From: Thuidium tamariscinum
Taxonomy: Eukaryota; Streptophyta; Bryopsida; Hypnales; Thuidiaceae
Assembly (NCBI GenBank): GCA_947034885.2
Contig: OX344750.2
Coordinates: 31,358,821-31,422,820 of the forward strand
Length of the DNA: 64,000 nt
Direction of reading: 5' to 3'
Below the pieces are notes generated by a model. The model made no database searches. It saw only the letters and a list, made by a program, of their open reading frames with translations, and was not told where the DNA came from. A program made the translations under genes and the position numbers. Positions within the stretch are counted from its first letter, which is position 1. Every line of letters begins with the position of its first letter. Below, piece by piece: positions 15,600 through 25,258 of this stretch.

Positions 15600-18020
15600 T
15601 TAGGTTCATTTTTATTTATGATATTGTACATGAAGGTTTGATTTAGCATTTAGGTGTTGAAATTGAATTTCCACATTTAGATTCTAGAGGCCACTCCACA
15701 TCACCTCACACCATTCACAAGATGACATGTGACACCTCTTTACAAAATAGACTTAAATTATGTTGATTTGGGCTTCATATAGAATATTGTGGAATTGGCA
15801 ACAGGTGTACAAAAATGATTTGGAAAACATTTTTACATTTTTTTCAATTTAAGCATCAAACTTCTAGAATTTTTATCAATTTTGAAGGTCATTTTTTGCT
15901 CTTTCTTATCAATTTTATACAATTGTTTTGTTTGTGCATCATGGTTTGTACCAAAATGAATCCATAACTTTATAACTTATCAAAGAAAATGTATTGTTCA
16001 TTTTATATATATATATAAAAGCTATGGCCTCATTTTTGGAAAAAATGATTCAGGAAACGCTACATAAACTCAAAATATGCGGAGATTCATTGCCAGCAAC
16101 TTATTGTTTGTACAACAATAAACGGATGCTCTAAGTATCTTGCATGAGGTGGGTACCCGCCTTAAACCCCTATTTAAGCGCCCAACTTATGTATACCAAA
16201 ATTCAGACCCTTTAGAACTCATTCCAATCAAATTGTCATCCAAAATGAGATTTATAAAATGTACCAATTGGTAGTAGAGACAGGGTTGGAGCCATAGGTG
16301 AAAAGACAAATGATTTGATAATATTGTTGAAAAGATTTAAATAGTCAAATAGAGCAATTTTTCAATTTAGAGAAGCCAAATTTGAGGCACTAGGGCACTC
16401 AAAGGTTAACTTCTAAAGGATTGAGGCCATTTTTATGTCAAAATCTCTCAAAACTTCCATTTTTGTTGTGTTCATCTAAAAAACAAAAACAAAAACATTT
16501 TCTTAGAATCAAACCAAAGATCCTGTATTCAACTTGTTCAAGATTATAAGGTGAAAATTTCATAAAGTTTGACCATATAGATTGGAAGATATGAGCAATC
16601 AAAGGTATTTTTTCAGAGCATGTTGAAATTGCCCCCAAAACTATATTGTCCATAACTTTCTCATTTCTAGTCCAAATAGAATATATCAAAGCTTCACATG
16701 TAGACAAAATGGGTAGTTGCAAGAAAGGCCACCCATTTGTTTTTTCAAGAGTAATATTTAATTAGAAAAATAAAAAATTTTAAATGTGAAAAATATGTTT
16801 AGTGTATATACCCTTAAGAAGAAGATATCCTAGGAAGGAAAAGTGTAGAATTTTTTTTAACTAGGTGAACTAGAAAACTGCAAATTCTCATGAAAATGAA
16901 TACTTTCACATTTTAAGTTGTAAAAAATAGGAAAATAAATTTTAAGAAAAAAAAATTTGGAAATTTGGAAAGGATTGATGATGATGAGATTTCACTAGAA
17001 GAATGATTTTGAAACCATTTTCAATGTTTAGAATTGTGCGTGCAAGGGGCCTCTATTTGCATGAATCTAGAGGACATAAAATAATGTTTTTTAAAAATAT
17101 TTTTGGTGGACATAACATTCAATAGCACATTGTGGCTCTGTGTTTTCTGTACAATGAAAGGTGTGGCATATTCCACACTCCACAACCTCTCCATCCTCCA
17201 CATGTCCACTTACATCAATAGTTATTGATGAAACACTGTTGAATAGATATGATTCAAGTGCCGTTAATCATAATCCAAATCTACATAAAGCTCTTAAATA
17301 CCAATCTTTATTGCTTCTAAATTAAAAAATTTGTTTGTGAACAATAGTCAATTAAGAACTAATATTTTAATCAAATATAAATAAATTGGTGCATCAATTA
17401 CGTTGATATCTAAAAATGAGATTTTAATGCTACATGAAAAAGTTATTCTAGATAGGTCAAAATAAAATCAAAAGATCTATCTCAAAAACCATGCCTTGAT
17501 TTTAGTGTCTTTGGGTTGGACTTTGTGTAAAGAGAGATTTTATTTTGGCTAAATTTACTAGGGCTTGATTTGAGATATGCACTTGGGTTACAATGAAACT
17601 ACTATATGGTGTTACTAGGACCAATCAATGTAGTGTGCCTTTAATAGTATACAAGATAAATTTGTATAAGAAGATTTGTTCTATTTCAATTCCTCAGAGT
17701 GGTCAAAGTATTCTTAAGGTTGATAATTTTCTTAAGTTATAATATACAAACAATTTTTGAAGAAGATTGTACCTTGTGGAGAGCAAATAAACAATTTTTT
17801 TCTCAAAAAAACAACAAAACAAAGTCAAAAAATTCTACTTTTTAATTTGTAGGGAGTAAAAAGGCAAAAAGTATAAAATAAAAGTAGTCATGAGAATACT
17901 ATAAAGTTGATTATACATCAAAAGGGGGTACCAATATACACTTGCTAATTTTTTTGCATCAAATATATAAAAAAATCTAGGAAAATAAACAATAGAAGAT
18001 TCCTAAAAATTTCTTCAACC
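15600..18020. other. AT-rich repeat-derived DNA without recognised genes
   Basis: At 16146-16163 the two ends of the AAGGTRGGTACACCC family are fused as GAGGTGGGTACCCGCCTT with no interior, a deletion footprint. At 16716-16990 lies a partial TGCAAGAA-family copy, similar to 49461-49740. The remainder shows nothing I can name. Confidence 0.45.
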
Positions 18021-18023
18021 TTA

Positions 18024-18219
18024 TTTAGATAAGAGGACCTTAGTACTCAACCCCAAGACTCAATAGTAGGGTTAGTCAAATAGTACATAAGGAATATCAG
18101 ACACAACTTTATTCATTCTTTTTTAGATAAGAGGACCTTAGTACTCAACCCAAAGACTCAATAGTAGGGTTAGTCAAATAGTACATAAGGAATATCAGAT
18201 ACAACTTTACTCATTCTTT
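18024..18219. repeat. Tandem duplication, 2 x 98 bp
   Basis: Two adjacent, almost identical copies of a 98-base unit (18024-18121 and 18122-18219) containing AAGAGGACCTTAGTACTCAA and GGAATATCAGA. The very few differences imply a recent duplication. It lies about 1.2 kb upstream of BTA1 and has no coding content. Confidence 0.8.
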
Positions 18220-19475
18220 TTCTATGACTATCAAAATTGATTTTTCTTTTGCTGACTTTCAATGAAAGAGGAGGAAGAATTGTTACACGAGAGAAAGTTT
18301 GAATAGGACCTTACTCAGAAAGCTAGCCAATACTACACAGACACAGAGTAGCAGCTTGGTTTTCTTTTCCTAATACAGCAGGAGACTGTATTAGGACTGT
18401 AAGACCAGAGCTATTGATTACGTTTTCACAGGTAACGAAATTCATCCATTCATCCATTCATTATTCATTCATTCGATCCCAAGGTCCTACTCCGAACTTC
18501 TCCGGAATCAAAACAGGGGAGATGCCACTGACATCCTGATGCTTGCAGGTGGGTACGGAGAATATGCCAAGCATAGTGTAATCGATGCTTTCGCAAAGCC
18601 GCCAGTTCCCAGATCTCCCAATACTTCAACAAAAGAAAACAATCGACGTGAAGCCATCGACGTGAATCAATCCTCTTCCGAAAATCTCACTTTCACCTTC
18701 CACAAAGAGCGAATTTAAAAATCAGTAAGTTCATCATTCTCCTTCAATTCCTACCGATGTTAAGCTTACATTGCTCGCTAGTCTTCATCGATTCAAGCTC
18801 ACTGAACTTTGATACACGATCGATGAGCTGACACAGCTGAAATATTATTGAATAACAGTCCGCGACGAGCTCAGGAAAAAATTCGAAATCAATCGCTCAC
18901 GAACTGAGCAAGCATGCGTCGGGACATGTATGAAGCAAACTCAAAGTCACGTGATGATCGAACAGCAAAAACAAATCTAATTCTCTGCAGCATCCGGCTA
19001 ACAAGGGTATTGAAATAATTGTAAAAGACAGAGTATTAGCTAAATTAAACAGGATTAGTATTGGCTAACGCACCTAAATCAGATGTGATGAAACAATTAT
19101 GCTCCGATTTTTGACTGCCAATACCGGTAGAATCAGTGAGTGAGCCCTTTCTGTTTGCACGTTAGGAATACAGTAATTAAGTGACGGCGTAACAACAAGA
19201 AAAGAGATATTCTTTTGACTGAAGCGAATCGCAACAGCATATGCTGACGAGCAATTTCCTGATGCCGCCTGGAGATGCTTGCTTCTTCTATGAACTACTC
19301 CACAACTACATAACTCAAACCGGTCATTCCGTAATCATATCTTGGGGGAGGACATGACTAATATATAGCTGTATATTCATGTCAAGCTTCTGCTTGCGTG
19401 CTTGCTTGCTTTTTGTAGAGAGCTAGGAACGCAGTCGCATTGGCAAGGTGTCGACGTTCTTCGACGGGTGTGGAC
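18220..19475 (+). promoter_or_regulatory. BTA1 upstream region with TATA-like box and three P1BS-type motifs
   Basis: Base composition returns to gene-like levels from about 18.3 kb. A TATA-like TAATATATAG lies at 19359-19368, about 110 bases before the chosen ATG. The P1BS consensus GNATATNC (binding site of PHR1-type phosphate-starvation regulators) occurs at 18560-18567, 19238-19245 and 19371-19378. A G-box CACGTG is near 18950, and CATT microsatellite sequence occupies 18437-18475. Phosphate-responsive control would fit betaine-lipid synthesis, but this is inference from short motifs. Confidence 0.4.
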
Positions 19476-22400
19476 ATGGTGTGGGCGGTGGATTTGGTGC
19501 GGGGATTGAGCCAGGACGCGCAATGCCTGGCGTCCATTCTGTTGCGTGGCAATGGCGGCAAGTCGCATAAGGAGCGACTGGATTTTTTCTATGGCCCGCA
19601 AGCACACGCCTGTGAGTGCTGGGGATAGAACTCTTTCTCCAGATTCTTGCTCATGTAGTTGTGATCAGTCGTTGTCATGTGAATTTCGAAAATGTCGTTG
19701 ATTTCTACAGTCATTTCTAGATGCCTACTGCGATATTGGTCGTGGATTCGTTCACGTGGTGTGTTGCAGAGTCTGTGCCATGAAATCCAAGTTCCTAGAG
19801 TTCTATGGTCCGCATGCGCATGCCTGTGAGGGCTCGTGATTCAATTCTTTCTCGAGGTGCTTGAGCTCATGAGGTTGTGATCAGAGCTTGCTGTGGTATT
19901 CGTCAATGTCGTCGGTTTAGATGTCATTCCTAGCTACCCATTGGGAGTGTGGTCGTATTCGTTCAAATGGAGTGTTGCAGAGTCTGCCATAAAATCCAAC
20001 TTCTTAGAGTTCTATGTGCCGCAACTGCAAGTGCTCGGGATTCAACTCTGTCTCGAGGTGCTTGAGCTCATGTAGTTGAGATCAGCGCTTGTTGTGGTAC
20101 ATTTCGTCAAATGTCGTCGACTTCTAAAGTCATTTCTAGCTGCCCATGGCGAGTTATACGGTCGTGCTCGTTCAATTGGAGTGTCGCAGAGTCTGTGCCA
20201 TAAAATCCAAGTTCTTAGAATTCTGAATTGATTTAAGACCAGAATAGGTCAGATCGAGGTGTCTGTTGGGGAACCAGAACTCGCGCCAATCTCACTGAAA
20301 TCAGTACTCCATTGTGAGTAATAGTTACGAGGTTGCTTCTGCTTCTGCTGAATTTTGGTAATGGTGGTTTGATGATTAGATGACAGATTCCGCGCGAACT
20401 TCTTACATGGGCGTGAGCCCTTGCTGTCAGCGTGCGGGGCGCGTCTCCGCGGCGTGACGGACATGGTGTGGGTGGACATGGGCGGCGGCACGGCGGAGAA
20501 TGTGGAGATGATGTCGCATATTCTGGACCTCTCCGTGTTTCGCAAAATCTACGTCGTCGACATCTGCTCCGCGCTCTGCGAGGTCGCTCGACAGAAAGTG
20601 GCGCGCAAGGGGTGGTGCAATGTGGAAGTCGTGGAGGGCGACGCGTGCACCTTCGCGCCGGAAGTCCCCGCCACGCTCATCACCTTCTCCTACTCGCTCA
20701 CAAGTAAGGCTCAATGAATTTCCCTTAAAGCCAAGAATTAACTTCACGATTACATTCACAAGTGCCAGATATCTTTTGGGCATTGTCTATGGCGGCCGAT
20801 ACCAACACTTAGCTTCACTAGTATAATGATCAATCGAGATTTCGGCTTGGTTTTGCTTTGGTCTCATTTTTTTTCATATACTCTGTTCTTGGGCTGCAAC
20901 CGCTCAACTGTAATAGCAAATTGTTGGAGAATGTTCCGATTGAAGGCTGCTGTTTGTGACTATGCGAGTAGGTGCTTAGGGCATTCGCCGCTGTTGCATT
21001 TTCACATTGCGTATTCTGTGCTTAAAATGAATCCCTGTGTTGGTGTGGCAGTGATTCCGGACTTCATGACCGCCATAGACAATGCACAAAGGCATCTGGC
21101 TGAGGACGGCATTGTAGGTGTGGCCGATTTCTTCACGTCGGCCAAGTACGACCTTCCCAACCGGCAGCACTCGTACCTCCAGCGATGGTTCTGGCGGAGC
21201 ATGTTCGACGTGGACGGCATTGGTATTGTTTCTAGAATTCCATCTACAAAATCTATGGTTCCATCTGTTTCTGTTTTTTGCCTATCGAAGTATGTGTTTC
21301 TCTTCAGTTGATTTTGCAGAGGCATGGCGTGTTTAGAGTTAATGGTTTGTTCGTGTGTGGTGAATTGCAGACTTGGGCCCGGAGAGGCGTCTTTACTTGG
21401 AGCACCGGTTTGAGCCAGGTACCGGCATTGCACTCCGCATACGCACTAATTCATTTAGTTAGCATTTAATTTCTACGCAGTTAATAGTTAACAAACTTGC
21501 AGGGGCGCAAAGTTTTGAAACTTTACTAGCGGAACGTAATCAGTGCGGTTTTTGTATTGGCCATAAATTTGCAGTGTATGAGTACAACTCCCGGGGCAAG
21601 ATTCCTTACCTACCGGTAGTGCAAGCGCCCTATTATCAATGGATAGGAAAACGACGAGATTATGCAAGTATGGAATCTTTTCTCTGATAACTTTGACTCA
21701 ATTCAGTTGCTGCTCGATTTTTGTAAAGAAACCTGCCTGAGTTCTGGAGTAATAGACTAACTGTTTGTGTGGCGATGGCAGAGAAGAATTTGGCTCGCTT
21801 TCCAGCCAGAGCTTCGGATGAATTCGAAGCCAAGAGGCCACCAGCCTTCCCCCCCACATTCCTCTACTCGTTGTCATGGGAAGATCCCCGAGAGGATGAT
21901 AAATTTTTGAACATCGACAAGAACGACACCGTCTTGACCCTCACATCTGGTGGTTGCAACGCCTTGGACCTTGTTTATCAGGTAATTCAAAACCAAAATC
22001 TTTCAGCTCAAGTACTAAATTGCTCGTAATCCGGACACCCTATTTCCAACTATGCATTGCCCTGTTTTGCTGACCCTTGACTCTCCTTTTCAGGGAGCAG
22101 GTCAAGTTGTAGCTGTGGATATTAACCCAGCGCAGAGCTACTTGCTTGAGCTCAAGAGGATCGCAGTTGTCCGGTAAGCTTTTTCAATTTCTACAACTCT
22201 AATTTAAGCATTCTCTAAATGGGGTTACCGACCTCATGTGGAGACTCTCTTTTGTTCACTTTTATTTCGTTCGAGTACAAGGGATGCAATGTTTTCAATT
22301 GATGAAAATTGGCCTACTTTTCACATTGCGATCACTCAAACTGGTCATTTCAAAGCAGTGAATCCATGGTCCTTTTGAGATCTAAGCTTTTATTTAAAGT

Positions 22401-25258
22401 CGACATGGAGTAATTAATTAACTTCATTTCTGTGCGTGGCAGGTTGCCGTTTGAAGATGTGTGGTCCATGTTCGGAGAGGGAGTGCACCCCAAATTCGAG
22501 AAGTTGTTCAAGGAGGATCTGGCACCCTTCCTCAGTCAAGGAGCTTCCAATTTCTGGACTAGAAAGAGCCGTTATTTCAAGAACGGCTTGTACTATCACG
22601 GTGGAATGGGCCGACTCATCCGAGCTGTTCGAGCTCTTGCAAGAATTACTCGTCAAGTAAGTTGCAACAAATTCTTTATTTTCTATTTTGAAATTGGAAA
22701 GATAAAACTGAAAGGTTAAATGTAAACTTCCCTTACACCTTTTAATTGGTTTTCAGTGCACTGCTAGATTTGCAAATACTCATGGGCAATTATGTACAAT
22801 TTTGTGTCGGTGCAGCAACACTGGATTGAAAGTCTTGTGAATGCACCCACTCTGGAAATGCAAAAAGAGCTCTGGTAAGTTGATAAACTTCTTGAACCCT
22901 GTTTTATTGCGAGTTTGATTGTTTGATTGCATTGTTCGTTTTTTGCATTTTATGTATTGAGAATTTGTGAATTTTCAGCGTGTGTGTGTGGGGCGTGGTG
23001 GCAGGTTCGCTACTGTGGGGAAATGGCTCTTGCAAGCTAATATTGTGACGCGTGTCTCCGCGTTCCTTGTGACCAACCCAGTAGTCCTTTGGTTCTGTGC
23101 TGGTGTTTGCAAAGGGCAACTCAACCTGATCCGCAAGGAGGACAATATTTACAAGTGAGAGTCATTTCGCAATCAGTGCCTTTTCTTCAAAACAGTAAAA
23201 ATTAAATTGATTGGTTGATTGATTGATCTCAGCTAGTTGTGATCTGCCACCACCTATTTGAAGAAGCGATTTTTTTTTTTGGGGTGCCACAAATGAAACG
23301 GAATTTCATTGCAAGGAGAAGAAAGCAAAAACCCACCAGCCACAAGTGGCCTGGGGGGAAGAAGCGAATTTTTAATCACTGGGTTTTGCTGTCCTCTGCA
23401 GCTATGTTGTGAGGTGCTTGAATTCCACAGCTGAGTATTCGCATCTTCGTGACAGGTGACTTGATTCACTTTCAAACCATTGTTGCTAATCAAAATCCGA
23501 TTGTCGTACTTTAGATTGAAATTGCTCCGGATTCTTCAGTGGCAACAAGCAGTTGGTCAGTTTGGGTTGTCTCTCTCTTGCAGCAATTACTTCTACCGTT
23601 GCTGCTTGACCGGGAAATTTTCAAGGCATTGCTGTCCACGTTTCCTTGAAAAAGAAGCCTTCGAGCAGCTGAAGGTCACTGATTTTCAAACTACTAGTCA
23701 CACAACTCTCTCTCTCTAATGACCTCTTCTGTAATCGCACATTCCCTGTATTCTGTCAAGTTGTTTACCGAAATATTAGACAATTTCCCGATGTCAAGTT
23801 TTGAACACAGAGAGGAATTCAGAAATGCATTTGTGTCATTAGTTAGGGTTCATTGAGAGTGTTAATTACTTATCATTTCGTCTTAGCAACTCAAAACGTG
23901 AGCGGCCGGCACTAAATTTAATCAGCACTAACAATCGGGGTTTGAAATTCTGTTTTCCAGGTTGACCTTGCCTCAGATGAACGCCTGCTTATTCGCACCA
24001 CTTCTTTCGTTGAGGAATTGAGGAAACGCATGTACACTAAGGTATGACCCCCATGGAAACTTGACTGCAGACAGTCTTAAGACAAAGTCTAAAACGTACA
24101 TTTTTATCTGGATTATCAAGGTGCAGGCCTGATTATTACTCCGCATTATTTTCACGCTTGTGCTTGTGGGCTGATTAAAGTGTTGTGGTTGGCACACATT
24201 CAAGGTCATCCTGATGGATCATGTAGACTGGCTGGAACAAGGTGATATTGACACACTTTGCGCAGCATTGAGGGACCAAGTGAAGGTAACTCATTTTTCA
24301 GTTAAAATCAATTCTATGTCTAAACTTATAATGCCTGAAAGTTACCAAATTCGCATTGGAGCTTAGGGTTTAGGGTTTAGAGTGGAACTGGGATTTGAAC
24401 TTCAGCGTTTTGCCACTGTGCTACGCAGCCTGGAGGTCGAGTGATATGGCGCAGTGCATCAAGAAGCCCCAAGTATGCCAAGTGTATTGAAAACGCGGGG
24501 TTTGATGGTGAGGCCCTTTCAAATCATCTCAGTTGGATTAGGAGTCGAATTGAAAGTCTCCCAATGACCACAGTATCATTATTGTCAGCAATCGAGGGAT
24601 TTGCTGACTACCTCCGAAATTTTTTGGCAGAAATTTCATCCTGTAGCTCAATTCAATTCCCCAGAAGCTCTTACCACCCATATTTAAAGAAAGTCATACA
24701 CAAATTAGAGTCAATAGTTTATGTTGTCTGTGGTGCTAACAGTGGTGTCAAAGGAAGGTTTTAACTAAGAATAGTACCACAAAAACCCAACACCAAACTC
24801 CATCAGACCTTTGTTTTGGTGTTCCAAGGAGTTTCATCTTATGTTTTTCTCAAACTCTGACTCCTAGCCTTGCATTATACACACTTTACAATTACTATAA
24901 CTTTATTGAGTTTGTGCCAATAAGGGTTTTTCTTTTGTCACATGGTACATTGATCATCATGCAAAACCAATTAAGATAATAGTGAATACAAGACAAATAT
25001 GAGAGTCTTTGGGGACTAATTATGACGAATAATTTTCTTATTATATGATCTAAAGTCATTGCCATGATTGGTTGTGCAGTGATTCGCATTACAACTAGCG
25101 ATAAGTACATGGATCGCGTGAACATGTATGCTAGCTTCTACGTGGGAATTCGTCAAGGGGGTGCCCCCATTGAAGACATGGAACATGAAATGGAGAAAGA
25201 CGTCAAATCCCCCGGGTCACCTAATTGTGTGCTCAATGCATCTAACACACTTACTTAG
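19476..25258 (+). CDS. BTA1: Betaine lipid (DGTS) synthase, fused BtaB-BtaA type
   Basis: Sixteen phase-consistent exons: 19476-19611, 20380-20703, 21052-21222, 21371-21418, 21575-21667, 21782-21981, 22094-22173, 22443-22656, 22816-22874, 23005-23154, 23402-23455, 23584-23674, 23961-24041, 24205-24285, 24429-24507 and 25080-25258 (TAG). They give 679 aa, close to algal BTA1. The N-terminal half is a SAM methyltransferase (motif I VWVDMGGGTAEN, residues 75-86; then VYVVDICSALCEVARQ) that trimethylates the homoserine head group. The C-terminal half (DUF3419) is the BtaA-like transferase moving 3-amino-3-carboxypropyl from SAM to diacylglycerol (VLTLTSGGCNALDL at 308-321, VVAVDINPAQ after it). 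The product is the phosphorus-free membrane lipid DGTS, made at the ER in known cases. ATG 19476 is the first in-frame start after an upstream TAG at 19416. Motif I reads GGGTA rather than the usual GGGTG. Confidence 0.95.
19587..20225 (+). repeat. Tandem array of about 211-bp units in BTA1 intron 1, derived from the exon-1 3' end
   Basis: The motif at the end of exon 1 (TTCTATGG, position 19587) recurs at 19801, 20010 and 20221, giving spacings of 214, 209 and 211 bases. Between them, GAGCTCATGTAGTTGTGATC, GTCATTTCTAG and TTGCAGAGTCTGTGCCAT recur in order. Each unit therefore joins a decayed copy of the exon-1 3' end to the adjacent intron. The second unit keeps ATG 19780, an open frame MKSKFLEFYGPHAHA and a donor at 19826 in the same phase as exon 1. 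Confidence 0.85.
23260..23367 (-). mobile_element. 5'-truncated LINE or SINE tail, second copy, in a BTA1 intron
   Basis: The insert 23270-23357 is flanked by GAAGAAGCGA at 23260-23269 and 23358-23367. On the minus strand it reads GGCCACTTGTGGCTGGTGGG, then CAATGAAATTCCGTTTCATT, then an A run. It is the same 3' end as the copy at 4808-4892. It lies in the intron 23155-23401, antisense to BTA1, about 45 bases from the downstream exon. Confidence 0.75.
24360..24428 (-). repeat. tRNA-like (SINE-like) fragment next to telomere motif at a BTA1 3' splice site
   Basis: On the minus strand GTAGCACAGTGGC resembles a polymerase III A box and GTTCAAATCCCA a B box, separated by only about a dozen bases, so any anticodon arm is missing. 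It is followed by two TTTAGGG-type repeats (24364-24382). The sequence runs directly into the AG at 24427-24428 that begins exon 24429. It is probably a tRNA-derived SINE head or a tRNA relic, not a functional tRNA. Confidence 0.4.

Noticed and set aside
19440-19475. Upstream extension of BTA1 beginning at 19440
   Set aside because: The codon at 19440 is TTG, not ATG; the first in-frame ATG is 19476 and a TAG lies upstream at 19416.
20427-20783. Minus-strand and alternative-frame ORFs over the BTA1 methyltransferase exon
   Set aside because: They are shadows of the real GC-rich exon 20380-20703, whose plus-strand frame matches the BTA1 family.
24395-24428. Functional tRNA gene on the minus strand
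   Set aside because: A-box and B-box-like motifs are too close together to leave room for an anticodon arm, so it can only be a relic or SINE head.
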